NCBI RefSeq assembly: GCF_021029445.1
Contig: NZ_CP072610.1
Coordinates: 2,294,001 to 2,358,000, forward strand
Length of the DNA stretch: 64,000 nucleotides
Direction: 5' to 3'
DNA from: Pseudomonas wenzhouensis
GTDB lineage: Bacteria; Pseudomonadota; Gammaproteobacteria; Pseudomonadales; Pseudomonadaceae
Shown: positions 24,040 to 33,648 of the stretch, in pieces
Layout: each line of letters opens with the position of its first letter
Position numbering within the stretch: position 1 is the stretch's first letter
Translations under genes and position numbers: made by a program
The notes under the pieces: model-generated
Database searches by the model: none
What the model saw: only the letters and a program-made list of their open reading frames with translations
Told to the model about the DNA's origin: nothing

Positions 24040-25464
24040 ATGGGCTATATCCAAGGTGAAGATCGGCAACAAAGCAGCCTGTTTCCGCCGACATTGGAAG
24101 AGCTGGTTCCTGAGGATCATCTAGTTCGAGTCATCGAGGCCTATGTGGTTCGTCTGGATCTGAAGGTACTGGGGTACAGCAAGGCTGAGCCGCTCAAGAC
24201 TGGGCGTCCTAGCTACGATCCAGCTGATTTGCTCAAGCTATACCTATATGGCTACTTCCAGCGCATTCGCTCCTCTCGTCGATTGGAGGCGGAGTGCCAG
24301 CGCAATATCGAGGTGATGTGGTTGCTGGGTCGTCTGGCGCCGGACTTCAAGACCATCGCGGATTTTCGCAAAGACAACAGCATGGCCTTTCAGGCGACTT
24401 GCAAGGCTTTCGTCCAGTTCTGTCGCCAGGCGAGCTTGATCAGTGGGGAGCTGGTGGCTATCGATGGCAGCAAGTTCCAAGCGGTAGCTTCGCTGCGCAA
24501 GCACCTGAGCGTGGAGAAGCTCAAGCGTCAACAAGCGAAGCTGGAAAAACACATTGCCCAGTACCTGGCCCAGCTTGATGAGGGTGATGCACAAGACGCG
24601 CAAGAGACGATTGACCGGGCAGCGGTGAAACAGGCGCTACGCCAGCTACAGGATCGCCATGCCGATAACTTGACCGTACAAGCGCTGATGGAGGCGCAGG
24701 GCCTGGAACAGTTCGTCGAAGGCGAAGCGGATGCCAAGAAGATGCGCTGCTCCGGCAAGAGCCCTTGCGTGGCCTACAACGTGCAGAGCGCTGTCGATGC
24801 CGAGCATGGCCTGATCGTGCATCACGAAGTGACCAGTGACTGCACCGACAACCAGCAGTTGGAGCCGATGGCCAAAGCGACTCAGGCGGTTCTGCAGCAG
24901 TCTGAGCTGACCGTCACGGCTGATGCAGGTTATTCCAACGGGGCGCAGTTTCAGGCCTGCGAAGAAGCGGGCATTACGGCTTTCGTCCCCGTGAATCGCG
25001 CGCCCAACAACCAGGGCGGCGGCACACTGTTTGCGCGTCAGGACTTCACTTACGATCCTGCGACCGACAGCTTCCAATGTCCTGCGGGTAAGACCCTGTC
25101 GCTCAAACAGCTCAATCGTGGCACTCGCCTTTACGCAGCCCGTGCCGAGGACTGCGGGAACTGCCCATTAAAAGCCAAGTGCACACAGGCCCAACAGCGT
25201 CATATCAGCCGCCATCCCAACGAAGAGGCGTTCGCGCGGATGGAGAAACGACTCGAAACTTACCCTGAGATGATGGGACGGCGACGAGCAATCGTCGAGC
25301 ACCCTTTTGGCAATCTCAAACAATCGATTCTGGGCAACGGTCGTTTTCTAGTGCGCCATTTCAGCGGGGTGAGAGCTGAGATGGCGATGGCCGTGCAAGC
25401 CTACAACCTCAAACGTGCTATTTCGGTACTCGGGGCGCGCCGCATGATCGAGCTACTGACCTGA
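24040..25464 (+). CDS. IS1182-family DDE transposase
   Basis: A 474-residue transposase. The N-terminal domain (LEELVPEDHLVRVIEAYV; DPADLLKLYLYGYFQRIRSSRRLE) is typical of IS1182. Catalytic acidic residues are likely in VAIDGSKFQA, TADAGYSNG and IVEHPFGNLK, and a cysteine cluster (CGNCPLKAKC) precedes the last. The coiled-coil insert near 155-215 is normal for the family. The ATG at 24040 is used; a TTG three codons upstream lies inside the hairpin. No frameshift or stop interrupts the gene. Confidence 0.93.
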   Translation: MGYIQGEDRQQSSLFPPTLEELVPEDHLVRVIEAYVVRLDLKVLGYSKAEPLKTGRPSYDPADLLKLYLYGYFQRIRSSRRLEAECQRNIEVMWLLGRLAPDFKTIADFRKDNSMAFQATCKAFVQFCRQASLISGELVAIDGSKFQAVASLRKHLSVEKLKRQQAKLEKHIAQYLAQLDEGDAQDAQETIDRAAVKQALRQLQDRHADNLTVQALMEAQGLEQFVEGEADAKKMRCSGKSPCVAYNVQSAVDAEHGLIVHHEVTSDCTDNQQLEPMAKATQAVLQQSELTVTADAGYSNGAQFQACEEAGITAFVPVNRAPNNQGGGTLFARQDFTYDPATDSFQCPAGKTLSLKQLNRGTRLYAARAEDCGNCPLKAKCTQAQQRHISRHPNEEAFARMEKRLETYPEMMGRRRAIVEHPFGNLKQSILGNGRFLVRHFSGVRAEMAMAVQAYNLKRAISVLGARRMIELLT

Positions 25465-25610
25465 ACGCTGCACTTTGCATCATTGCATCAGTAAAAACAC
25501 AGACGCCCCGAATCAATCGAGGCGTTTGTATTGAACCGGTTCAGTTCAGAGCGTTTTCACACAGCCTGCTAGGCGCCGGGTTTTTTGTGTCTGTCATTTG
25601 GCGCATAAGC

Positions 25611-26573
25611 CTACTGCTGCGGTGTCGCCAGGCTGGCCTGCAGCGCCTGATCCCAGGGGGGCGGGAAGCCGAAGCGCTGCTTGAGAAAGCTCAGCAGCAG
25701 GCGCGTGCGCGGGCTGGCTTCACGCTCCAGGCGCAGGGCGTAGATGCTCACCGGCTCGACGGGCGGCAGCCCCTGTTCGCAGAACAGCGGAATCAGCTCA
25801 CCACGTTGCAGGTGCTCGCTGCTCATCCAGGTGGGCAGGTGGGCGATGCCCAGGCCGGCGAGGGCGCTGAACAGCAGGGTTTCAGCGTTGTTGCTGGTCT
25901 GCCGCAGGCGCTTGGGCTTGCACAGTTGCAACTTGCCGTCGACGTCGAAGCGCCAGGCATAGGGCGGCGCCAGGCTATCCCAGTCGAGGCCGTCGTGCTG
26001 TTCCAGCTCCAGCGGGCTGCGCGGGATGCCACGCCTACGCAGATACTCCGGGCTGGCACAGACGATGCGGGTCATGGAGGCCAGCGGCGTGGCCACCAGG
26101 CGGCTGTCCGGCAGCGGGCCGATGCGCACGACGATATCCACTTCGCCCAGGTGCTCGCCCTGCGGGTCGATGAAGCTGTCGATCAGGCGCAATTGCACGT
26201 CCAGGCCGGGGTTGGCGCGCAGGAACTCGGCAATCGCCGGCGCCAGATGGCGTCTGCCGAAGGGCGAGGGCGCATCGATGCGAATCAGGCCTTCCGGTGC
26301 GCTACTCAGCGATACCGCCTCGGCGCGGGCCAGGTGCAGCTCGGCCAGGATACGCCGGGCGCGCTCGGCGAATGCCAGGCCGGCCGGGGTGACGCGCACG
26401 GCATGGGTGGTGCGACTGAACAGGCTGCTGCCCAGAGCACGTTCCAGGGCGTCGATGCGTCGTGCCACGGCTGATGGTGTAAGCGGATGGCGCCTGGCCG
26501 CAGCGGAGAAGCTGCCGGCTTCCAGTACGTCGAGAAAGAGTTCCAGTTGGTCGGTCAGGGCATCGGGATTCAT
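25611..26573 (-). CDS. LysR-family transcriptional regulator
   Basis: A 320-residue regulator. Residues 1-65 are the winged HTH (FLDVLEAGSFSAAARRHPLTPSAVARRIDALERALG), and about 90-300 the LysR substrate-binding domain (RIDAPSPFGRRHLAPAIAEFL), CrgA/GbpR-like. The ATG at 26571-26573 is used; an upstream ATG adds 11 residues. It is divergent from a TauE/SafE-family permease gene 101 bp away, which is the likely target. Effector unknown. Confidence 0.9.
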   Translation of the reverse strand: MNPDALTDQLELFLDVLEAGSFSAAARRHPLTPSAVARRIDALERALGSSLFSRTTHAVRVTPAGLAFAERARRILAELHLARAEAVSLSSAPEGLIRIDAPSPFGRRHLAPAIAEFLRANPGLDVQLRLIDSFIDPQGEHLGEVDIVVRIGPLPDSRLVATPLASMTRIVCASPEYLRRRGIPRSPLELEQHDGLDWDSLAPPYAWRFDVDGKLQLCKPKRLRQTSNNAETLLFSALAGLGIAHLPTWMSSEHLQRGELIPLFCEQGLPPVEPVSIYALRLEREASPRTRLLLSFLKQRFGFPPPWDQALQASLATPQQ

Positions 26574-26674
26574 GGCGTTCTGTTTGTGCGTATAAGGCAC
26601 AGCCATTGTGCGCTGCTGTGCGTTTCCACGCTAGCCGTGGCTGCTTAACATGCACGCCACAGTTTGGAGGTGCC

Positions 26675-27442
26675 ATGAATCTGTTCGACCTGTTGCTCAA
26701 TCTGTTGCTCGGCCTGGGTCTGGGAACTCTGGGCGGGTTATTTGGCATTGGCGGCGGGCTGATCGCCATTCCGGTGTTGGGCATCGTTTTCGGGCTGGAT
26801 CAGCAGTTGGCTCAGGGCACCGCGCTGGTGATGGTGGTGCCGAACGTGATGCTGGCGATCTGGCGATACCACCAACGTAATCGCATCGATCTGCGCTATG
26901 CGTTGCTGCTCGGTGTCACCAGCTTCTTTTGCGCCTGGTTGGCCTCGCTTTATGCAGTGGAGGTGGATTCACGCACCATGCGCTGGGCCTTCGTCGGTTT
27001 CCTGCTGGCCCTGGCGGCCTACAACCTGCTGCGGATGCTGATGGCTCAGGCGCCGGCCGGCGGCGAGTTGCGCCATCACTGGGGCTGGTTTGGCGTGCTG
27101 GGTGGGGTGTCCGGCGCCATGGGCGGGCTGTTCGGCGTGGGCGGCGCGGTGGTGGCAACGCCGGTGCTGACCAGCGTCTTTGGCACCACCCAGGTGGTGG
27201 CGCAGGGGTTGTCGTTGTCGCTGGCGTTGCCCAGCACGAGCGTCACGCTGTTCACTTACGCGCTTCATGATCACGTCAACTGGTGGATGGGCGTGCCGTT
27301 GGCGGTGGGCGGCTTGCTCAGCATCAGTTGGGGCGTGCGTCTGGCCCATTCGCTGCCGGAGCGCCTGCTGCGCAGCCTGTTCTGTGGCTTCCTGCTGCTC
27401 TGTGCGCTGCTGCTCGCGCTGGAGTCGGGTGGTCGCCTATAG
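26675..27442 (+). CDS. TauE/SafE-family membrane transporter
   Basis: A 255-residue inner membrane protein with about eight hydrophobic segments and two copies of the family motif (GTLGGLFGIGGGLIAIPVL near residue 18; GAMGGLFGVGGAVVATPVL near 150). The family exports sulfite, sulfoacetate or other small anions; the substrate here is open. GGAGG lies just before the ATG. Transcribed away from the LysR gene. Its stop overlaps the remnant of another LysR gene on the other strand. Confidence 0.88.
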   Translation: MNLFDLLLNLLLGLGLGTLGGLFGIGGGLIAIPVLGIVFGLDQQLAQGTALVMVVPNVMLAIWRYHQRNRIDLRYALLLGVTSFFCAWLASLYAVEVDSRTMRWAFVGFLLALAAYNLLRMLMAQAPAGGELRHHWGWFGVLGGVSGAMGGLFGVGGAVVATPVLTSVFGTTQVVAQGLSLSLALPSTSVTLFTYALHDHVNWWMGVPLAVGGLLSISWGVRLAHSLPERLLRSLFCGFLLLCALLLALESGGRL

Positions 27443-27546
27443 ACGGAAACCTTCGACGATATGCTCGGCCAGGCATTCGGTGACGGGTGATTGGCTGCTT
27501 TCGTTGCGTAGCAGCACGATGCTGGTCAGCGGCAGCCTTTGGCCTC
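27437..27546 (-). pseudogene. C-terminal remnant of a LysR-type regulator
   Basis: The minus strand encodes about 35 residues ending LPLTSIVLLRNESSQSPVTE then CLAEHIVEGFRL and a stop. This is the typical tail of a LysR regulator (last strand and final helix). The rest is absent upstream, where the sequence is unrelated. A deletion remnant. Confidence 0.5.
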
Positions 27547-27645
27547 ATCAATCCCCGAGGTGGACTGCACAAGAAGCATTCGCTGGATTGATCAGAAGCC
27601 CGGCACGGCCCGAGGCTGACGCCACCCTACAGGGAGGGCGAAAAG

Positions 27646-27825
27646 ATGAATGCTCATGGAGGTTACGTCTTGGCGCAGGTCATCCGCGTCGAGCGCCTGC
27701 CATCACCGGCTGGCATATGGCGTATCCTGCAGCGCTGGCATGAACTGGCGCGCGTGGATGACAGTGCGTTGAAGAATCTGCACCAATGCAGGTGGCTGTG
27801 CGGCCATTCTGGGATGCTCCGTTGA
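27646..27825 (+). CDS. Possible 59-residue protein, uncharacterised
   Basis: An ATG at 27646 preceded by GGGAGGGCGAAAAG opens a frame to 27825, just upstream of the EamA gene. The peptide is basic and Trp/His-rich (MNAHGGYVLAQVIRVERLPS; GIWRILQRWHELARV). No family recognised. It may be a remnant or chance. Confidence 0.3.
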   Translation: MNAHGGYVLAQVIRVERLPSPAGIWRILQRWHELARVDDSALKNLHQCRWLCGHSGMLR

Positions 27826-27850
27826 AGATGTGATGGGTAGGAGTTGTTGA

Positions 27851-28795
27851 ATGACTGCAGTACGCAAGGGCGCCGATTTGTTCCTGTTCCAGTTGATGCT
27901 GTTGCTGTGCGCCATCTGGGGCAGCCAGCAGGTGGCGATCAAGCTGGCGGCGGACGATATCGCGCCCATGCTGCAGGTGGCGCTGCGCTCCGGTATTGCT
28001 GCGTTGCTGGTCGGCTTGTTGTTGGCGTGGCAGGGCGGCTGGCGTGGCTGGATCAGTTCGACCTGGCAGGCCGGGATTCTGGCGGGCGTACTGTTTGCTC
28101 TGGAGTTCTTCTTTATCGCACTTGGGCTGCGCCACACCACGGCGTCGCACATGGCGGTGTTTCTCTACACGGCGCCGATCTTTTCCGCGTTGGGGCTGCA
28201 TCTGCTGCTGCCCAGCGAGCGTTTGCGGCGCCTGCAATGGCTGGGCATCGCGCTGTGTTTCGTTGGCGTGGTGATGGCTTTCGGTGTGGGCGGTAACTGG
28301 GCCGAGATCGATGCCGGCATGCTGTTCGGCGATGCCCTGGGGCTGTGCGCCGGCATGGCCTGGGGCGCGACCACGGTGGTGGTGCGAGCTTCGCGTTTGT
28401 CCGAAGCGCCTGCCGGGCTCACGCTGTTCTATCAATTGGCGGTGGCGTTTGTGCTGTTGCTGGTTTATGCGTTGACGGTCGTTGACCTGTCCCAATTGCG
28501 CTGGACGCCCGTGGCCATTGCCAGTGTGCTGTTGCAGGGCGTGGTGGTGTCGTTCTTCACCTACCTGACCTGGTTCTGGCTGCTGCGGCGTTACCTGGCG
28601 TCGAACATGGCGGTGTTCTCCTTCATGACCCCGCTGTTTGGCGTGACTTTCGGTGTGCTGGTGCTGGACGAGCCGCTGACGCTGAACTTCATCATTGGTG
28701 CGGCGTTGGTGTTGTCAGGCATCGTCCTGGTCAGCAGCGAGGCCTGGCTGCGTCGGCGTTTGGCCGACTGGCGCGGCCTGCCGCAGCGATCCTGA
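27851..28795 (+). CDS. EamA-family (DMT) transporter
   Basis: A 314-residue inner membrane protein with ten predicted helices in two EamA repeats. Characteristic segments are LLLCAIWGSQQVAIKLAADD at the start of the first repeat and LGLCAGMAWGATTVVVRAS at the start of the second. The family exports metabolites or amino acids; substrate is unknown. It stands between a decayed stretch and class II DAHP synthase. Start chosen at ATG 27851; GGAG lies upstream (TAGGAGTTGTTGA). Confidence 0.9.
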   Translation: MTAVRKGADLFLFQLMLLLCAIWGSQQVAIKLAADDIAPMLQVALRSGIAALLVGLLLAWQGGWRGWISSTWQAGILAGVLFALEFFFIALGLRHTTASHMAVFLYTAPIFSALGLHLLLPSERLRRLQWLGIALCFVGVVMAFGVGGNWAEIDAGMLFGDALGLCAGMAWGATTVVVRASRLSEAPAGLTLFYQLAVAFVLLLVYALTVVDLSQLRWTPVAIASVLLQGVVVSFFTYLTWFWLLRRYLASNMAVFSFMTPLFGVTFGVLVLDEPLTLNFIIGAALVLSGIVLVSSEAWLRRRLADWRGLPQRS

Positions 28796-28888
28796 TGCAG
28801 CGGGCTGGCATCTGTGTGCCAGCGCCTCCTTGCGCGCAGCGCTACCAGGCCATTGGTCGGACTGGCGTTTAATGAAGTATCGCAGTGC

Positions 28889-30235
28889 CTAGCGCCGAAC
28901 CTGCTTCAGCGTCTCAGCGATCATGAAGGCCAGTTCCAACGACTGGTCGGCGTTCATGCGTGGGTCGCAGTGGGTGTGGTAACGGTCAGAAAGACCGTCT
29001 TCGGTAATAGGGCGCGAGCCACCGATGCATTCGGTGACGTTCTGCCCGGTCATCTCGATATGGATGCCGCCCGCATGGGTGCCTTCGGCCTGGTGTACAG
29101 CGAAGAACTGCCGCACTTCACTGAGAATCTGCGCGAAATCGCGGGTCTTGTAGCCGCTGCTGGCCTTGATGGTATTGCCGTGCATGGGGTCGGAGCTCCA
29201 CAACACCTGGCGACCTTCTTCCTTGACCTTGCGCAGCAGGCGCGGGAAGTGCGCTTCGACCTTGTCGGCGCCCATGCGCACGATCAGGTTGAGGCGGCCT
29301 GGGTCGTTGTCCGGGTTGAGCGCGTCGATCAGGCGGATCAGCTCGTCCGGATCCATACTCGGGCCGACCTTGACGCCAATGGGGTTCTCGATACCGCGCA
29401 TGAACTCGACGTGGGCACCGTCCAGTTGGCGCGTGCGGTCGCCAATCCACAGCATGTGCGCAGAGCAGTCGTACCAGCGCCCAGTGAGGCTGTCGCGGCG
29501 CACGAAGGCTTCTTCATAGTTGAGCAGCAGCGCCTCGTGGGCGGTAAAGAAGCTGGTTTCGCGCAGTTGCGGCGCACCGTCCATGCCCACGGCGCGCATG
29601 AAAGCCAGGGTTTCGTCGATACGGTCGGCGAGCTGGTGGTACTTCTCGGCCAGCGCCGAGTTGGCGATGAAATCGAGGTTCCACTGGTGCACCTGATGCA
29701 GGTCGGCAAAACCGCCCTGGGCAAAGGCGCGCAGCAGGTTGAGGCTGGCGGTGGCCTGGTGATAGGCCTGCATTAGGCGCTCCGGATCCGGCACACGGCT
29801 GGCAGCATCGAAGCCGATGCCGTTGACGATATCGCCCCGGTAGGCGGGCAGGGTAACGCCATCGATGGTTTCGCTACCGGAGGAGCGCGGCTTGGCGAAC
29901 TGCCCGGCCATGCGTCCGACCTTGACCACCGGGCAGCCGGCGGCGAAGGTCATGACGATGGCCATCTGCAGCAGCACCTTGAAGGTGTCGCGGATTTTCG
30001 CGGCGGAAAACTCAGCAAAACTCTCGGCGCAATCGCCACCCTGCAACAGGAAGGCGCGGCCCTGGGTGACCTCGGCAAACTGGCGACGCAACTCGCGCGC
30101 TTCACCGGCAAACACCAGTGGCGGATAACCGGCCAGGGTTTGCTCGACACGGCCCAGGTGGGCGGCGTCCGGGTAGTGCGGTTGTTGCTGGATCGGCTTG
30201 GTTCTCCAGCTATCAGGGCTCCAGGGTTGCGACAT
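28889..30235 (-). CDS. Class II 3-deoxy-7-phosphoheptulonate synthase
   Basis: A 448-residue plant-type DAHP synthase that condenses phosphoenolpyruvate and erythrose 4-phosphate, the first step of the shikimate pathway. Signatures: [27 protein letters not shown] (PEP and phosphate sites), [11 protein letters not shown] (metal His) and [15 protein letters not shown]. Length is right for class II. It stands alone. Pseudomonads also keep class I isozymes; a second class II copy associated with phenazine clusters exists in P. aeruginosa, but no phenazine genes are here, so this is the housekeeping copy. Confidence 0.95.
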   Translation of the reverse strand: MSQPWSPDSWRTKPIQQQPHYPDAAHLGRVEQTLAGYPPLVFAGEARELRRQFAEVTQGRAFLLQGGDCAESFAEFSAAKIRDTFKVLLQMAIVMTFAAGCPVVKVGRMAGQFAKPRSSGSETIDGVTLPAYRGDIVNGIGFDAASRVPDPERLMQAYHQATASLNLLRAFAQGGFADLHQVHQWNLDFIANSALAEKYHQLADRIDETLAFMRAVGMDGAPQLRETSFFTAHEALLLNYEEAFVRRDSLTGRWYDCSAHMLWIGDRTRQLDGAHVEFMRGIENPIGVKVGPSMDPDELIRLIDALNPDNDPGRLNLIVRMGADKVEAHFPRLLRKVKEEGRQVLWSSDPMHGNTIKASSGYKTRDFAQILSEVRQFFAVHQAEGTHAGGIHIEMTGQNVTECIGGSRPITEDGLSDRYHTHCDPRMNADQSLELAFMIAETLKQVRR

Positions 30236-30338
30236 CGCGGCTCTCGGCTTAAGTCAATTCAGGCGGATGGGCATGGTAACCGATAAGCCAGGCGCTTCAA
30301 GCTGATAGCCGTGATAGAGCCGCTGCATAAAGCGCAGC

Positions 30339-32129
30339 TCAGGCCGTGGCAGGTTTGAAGCCTCGGGCGGTTGCCGTGCGTGAGGCAACATCACGGCCCG
30401 GCAGAAAGTGGCCAAAGCCCTGTTGTTTACCCAGTGCCTCGGGGTATTCGCTGCCACGCCGATAGGCGATACGGCCGTTGATCAGGGTGGCGTCCACCGC
30501 CGCATCATTACGTTTGACCACCCGTTCAAGGCCCAGCACTTCCATCGGTGCTTCGTGGATATCGTCGAGCTCATCGGTCAGGCCGGCCGGGTTGACGATA
30601 ACCACATCGGCGCGGTCGCCAACACGGATTTTGCCGGCATCCACCCCGATAAAATCCGCCAGCTCGCCGCTCAGGCGGTGGATCGCCCGACCGGTGTCCA
30701 TAAATGGCATGCCAGCCAGCTCCGCATCGCGGACATATTTGAGAAAACGCAGCGGGAAGTTGTACTGGGCGATGGAACGCAGGTGTGCGCCTGAGTCGGC
30801 AAAGCCTGGCTGTGTCCAGGGACTGGAGAGCAGCTTGTGCATCACCGGCAGGCGCTGGTTGCCGTAGCAGGTGGTCCACTTCAGGGCCTCGCGGTACTGA
30901 CAGGCCAACTCGAAATAGGCATCCACCGGGTCCAGACCACGGGCAGCGCCCAGTTGCTTGAAGTTTTTGCCGACCAGGCTGGCATCGGGGCATTCGGTTA
31001 CCCAGCAGTCGGAGAAGTCGCGGTGCCACAGCCCCTTGGTCAGCACGGCCTTGACCTGCTTCTTGAACAGGGCGCGGAACTCCGGCTCCAGGACCTTGGC
31101 GTACAGCTCATCCGGGTCCTTGATGTTGCGCAAAATCTCGCCGGCGCCGAATTCCTCGAACGCGTTCACGTTGAGCCCCTCAAGGCGCAGGGTGAAGGGC
31201 GCCGGAAGCGTCTGCCAGCGGAAATGACCATGTAGAACCTTGTTGGCCAGCCAGCCTGAAAGGAGGGTGAAACGGTGCAGCAGCGGCTGGGATTTCAGGT
31301 CCAGGGCGGTGAGCATGGAGCACTTCAGAGGTTTACGGAACCAGCCATGGGCCTGCCAGAGGAAAGCGAACACATTGACCTTGGTTACCGCATTCGGCGC
31401 GCCCTGCATCACCGCGCCACGCCGACGCAGGATGGCGAACAGGCGGGAAAACTCCGTCCAGCTGGCGAAGGTGGAGGGCAATGGGCTGGACCAGGCACGG
31501 TCGCCGTCCATCTTGTCCAGCCGCGTGGTCATGACCGAAAGGCCGATGCAGCCGGCATCCAGCGCTTCCTCCAATAATTGCTCCATACGCGCGAGCTCCG
31601 CTTCGGTCGGTTTGACCTTGCTCGTGGCGCGCTCCAGGCCCATCACCGCCACGCGCAGCTCGGAGTGGCCGAGGAAGGAGCTGACGTTCGGCCCTAACGG
31701 TTGCTGGTCATAGAAGGCGCGGTAACCGGAGGCATCGCGCCAGGTCTTTTTCTCCTGGAGGATGGGTAACACGTATTCGCGCGGCACCGCCTCGACGCGG
31801 GTAAACAGGTCAGAGCAGTCCTCGGCGTCGGCCAGCACCATGCTGATCGAGCAGGAGCCAATGGTCACACTGGTGACGCCATGGCGCACCGACTCTTTCA
31901 GCGCAGGCGCGGCGATCACCTCGGCATCATAGTGCGAGTGAATTTCCAGAAAACCGGGGGTCACCCATTTGCCCGTGGCATCCAGCACTTCAGGGCAGCC
32001 GCTTTCATCCAGGGGGCTGAGGCTGACTGCATCGATCCGCCCGTTCTTGATGCCGATATGCCGCAGGCTGCCGGGCTGATCGCTGCCATCGAAGTAGAGG
32101 CCGTTCTTGATGATGATGTCGTAGCTCAT
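30339..32129 (-). CDS. D-aminoacylase-like amidohydrolase (N-acyl-D-amino-acid deacylase family)
   Basis: A 596-residue metal-dependent amidohydrolase. The HxH metal motif is in PGFLEIHSHYDAEV, followed by SVRHGVTSVTIGSCSISM, and DSGAHL near residue 455 holds the C-terminal catalytic Asp. A composite beta domain closes the protein (RVGDRADVVIVNP). Substrate may be an N-acyl amino acid or cyclic amide; this cannot be decided here. It is the last gene of the FMO-symporter-SDR-TauE operon, starting 4 bp inside the permease gene end (32126-32129), so translation is coupled. A paralogue lies at 47179-48918. Confidence 0.85.
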   Translation of the reverse strand: MSYDIIIKNGLYFDGSDQPGSLRHIGIKNGRIDAVSLSPLDESGCPEVLDATGKWVTPGFLEIHSHYDAEVIAAPALKESVRHGVTSVTIGSCSISMVLADAEDCSDLFTRVEAVPREYVLPILQEKKTWRDASGYRAFYDQQPLGPNVSSFLGHSELRVAVMGLERATSKVKPTEAELARMEQLLEEALDAGCIGLSVMTTRLDKMDGDRAWSSPLPSTFASWTEFSRLFAILRRRGAVMQGAPNAVTKVNVFAFLWQAHGWFRKPLKCSMLTALDLKSQPLLHRFTLLSGWLANKVLHGHFRWQTLPAPFTLRLEGLNVNAFEEFGAGEILRNIKDPDELYAKVLEPEFRALFKKQVKAVLTKGLWHRDFSDCWVTECPDASLVGKNFKQLGAARGLDPVDAYFELACQYREALKWTTCYGNQRLPVMHKLLSSPWTQPGFADSGAHLRSIAQYNFPLRFLKYVRDAELAGMPFMDTGRAIHRLSGELADFIGVDAGKIRVGDRADVVIVNPAGLTDELDDIHEAPMEVLGLERVVKRNDAAVDATLINGRIAYRRGSEYPEALGKQQGFGHFLPGRDVASRTATARGFKPATA

Positions 32130-32866
32130 AGCAGGCTCCAGGGGGATAGCAGCAGGGTGCCGGTGATCAGTAACAGAAGGTAGATGGCGACGCGAAAGTG
32201 CTGTTCGTTGCAGCGCCGGTGCAGGTATTCACCCAGCCAGACACCGAGCAGCAACAGCGGGGCGTAAGCGGCGATCTGCGGCAAGGCTGGCAGCAGGCGG
32301 CCGTCCAGCAGAAACGCCAGGGTCAGCAGGCTGTTGAGGGTGAACCACACGCTGACCAGGGTCGCCCGCAGGCGTGCCTTGTCCAGCTGTGTGCCGGCCA
32401 GGGCAAACACCAGCAGCGGGCCACCGGAGGCGAACAGGCCATGGCTGACCCCGGCGCCCAGGCTGAGCAGGCGGCTAAGCCACATGGGGCGCACTGGCTG
32501 CACTGCTGCATGGCGCAGGCGCCACAGTTCACGGGCGGCAAACCACAGCACCAGGGCGCCAAACAGGCGTTTGGCCAGGGTGGCATCCAGCCAGGGCAGC
32601 AGGGCATAGCCGATGACGGTGCCGACCAACATGCCGGGCAGGATCATGCCCAGCAGCAGGCGGCGATCGATCATCGCCCGATGACGCCAGGTCAGGTAGC
32701 CGGTCATGCAGATGTTCAAAGGCACCAGCACCGGCAGCAATTGGTCGATGGGCAACAGCATGGCGCCCAGGGACAGGGCAATCACAATGCTGCCAAAGCC
32801 GGTGATGGCTTCCAGGGTGTAAGCCAGCAGGATAAACGCGGCGAGCGTTAGCCAGAGCATGTCCAT
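32126..32866 (-). CDS. TauE/SafE-family membrane permease
   Basis: A 246-residue protein with about eight hydrophobic segments. It has the TauE-type first repeat EAITGFGSIVIALSLGAMLLP and second repeat GAGVSHGLFASGGPLLVFAL. The start at 32864-32866 overlaps the SDR stop (TGATG), indicating coupling; longer alternatives run into the SDR gene. It may export an anionic product of the operon's catabolic reactions. Substrate unknown. Confidence 0.85.
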   Translation of the reverse strand: MDMLWLTLAAFILLAYTLEAITGFGSIVIALSLGAMLLPIDQLLPVLVPLNICMTGYLTWRHRAMIDRRLLLGMILPGMLVGTVIGYALLPWLDATLAKRLFGALVLWFAARELWRLRHAAVQPVRPMWLSRLLSLGAGVSHGLFASGGPLLVFALAGTQLDKARLRATLVSVWFTLNSLLTLAFLLDGRLLPALPQIAAYAPLLLLGVWLGEYLHRRCNEQHFRVAIYLLLLITGTLLLSPWSLL

Positions 32867-33648
32867 CAGCCCATCTCCGCGCTGAAGCGTGCGCGCATCT
32901 GCCGGTAGAAAAAGCCCGGAGCAAGGCGCCAGAGCAAACTGGCCAGCCAACTGCCGCGATCCGGGAACAGGCGTTGTTGCTGTGCCTGTTGAGCCTGGAT
33001 GATCAGGGTTGCCATCCACTCGGCACCGCGGATGCGGCCGACGGTGGAGCGGGCGTGACGCGCCTTCTGGCCGTCACCGGCCAGGGCATTTTGCTCGATA
33101 GCCGTGTCGAGAAAGCTGGGGTAGACGAGCAGCAGCGCCATGCCGTCGCGTTCGACTTCAGCGCGCAGCACTTCAAAGAATTGCCCCAGGGCACTTTTCG
33201 CCGCGCAGTAGCCGGCGCGCCCCAGCACGGGCATCCAACCCGCCATGGAGCCGATGGCAATAATCTGCCCGGCACATTCCCGAAGCAGGGGCAGTGCCGC
33301 CAGGGTCAGTTCTGCCGGGGCGTGATAATCCACGGCCATCACCTTGCGCAAGACAGCCGGCGCGGTCTGCAGGGTCGGCGAGCGGTGGGTGATGCCCGCG
33401 TTGTTGATCAACAGGTCGAGGCGGCCGAAACGCTGGCGACAGTGCTCCAGCAGTTGCTGGTGCAGCGCGGGATCGCAGATATCGCCGGCAAGCCCGAGCA
33501 CCCGCGCATCACCCAGTTCGGCCACACGCTCGGCCAGTCCGGTGGCGTTGATATCCGTCAACAGCAGTTGCCAACCGAGGGCGTGGTACTGACGCGCCAG
33601 GGACCAACCAAGTCCGCTGGCTGCGCCGGTGATCAACACCGTCTTCAT
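32866..33648 (-). CDS. Short-chain dehydrogenase/reductase
   Basis: A 260-residue classical SDR. Cofactor motif is TGAASGLG at residues 7-14 with ADP-ribose Asp near 38 (TDINATG: prefers NAD(H)), NNAG near 87, catalytic Ser in IGSMAGW, and YCAAK for the Tyr-Lys pair. It would oxidise a secondary alcohol or reduce a ketone, which fits with a flavin monooxygenase acting in the same operon. It overlaps the preceding symporter gene by 4 bp (33645-33648). The C-terminus is extended by a hydrophobic segment (WLASLLWRLAPGFFYRQM). Confidence 0.92.
   Translation of the reverse strand: MKTVLITGAASGLGWSLARQYHALGWQLLLTDINATGLAERVAELGDARVLGLAGDICDPALHQQLLEHCRQRFGRLDLLINNAGITHRSPTLQTAPAVLRKVMAVDYHAPAELTLAALPLLRECAGQIIAIGSMAGWMPVLGRAGYCAAKSALGQFFEVLRAEVERDGMALLLVYPSFLDTAIEQNALAGDGQKARHARSTVGRIRGAEWMATLIIQAQQAQQQRLFPDRGSWLASLLWRLAPGFFYRQMRARFSAEMG

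Larger units (their letters stand above)
23962..25568 (+). mobile_element. IS1182-family insertion sequence, 1607 bp, intact
   Basis: Ends are CAGACTGTGTGAAAAC (23962-23977) and GTTTTCACACAGCCTG (25553-25568): 16-bp inverted repeats with one mismatch. It is flanked by CTAG direct repeats (23958-23961 and 25569-25572), a 4-bp target duplication inside the loop of the efp terminator. It carries one complete transposase gene. The clean ends and full frame suggest recent insertion. Confidence 0.93.
23952..25586 (+). terminator. efp terminator interrupted by an IS element
   Basis: Left arm CCCGGC (23952-23957) and right arm GCCGGG followed by TTTTTT (25575-25586) would form a normal 6-bp terminator with loop CTAGGC if the IS and one CTAG copy were removed. 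The 1.6 kb element now separates the arms. Confidence 0.8.
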
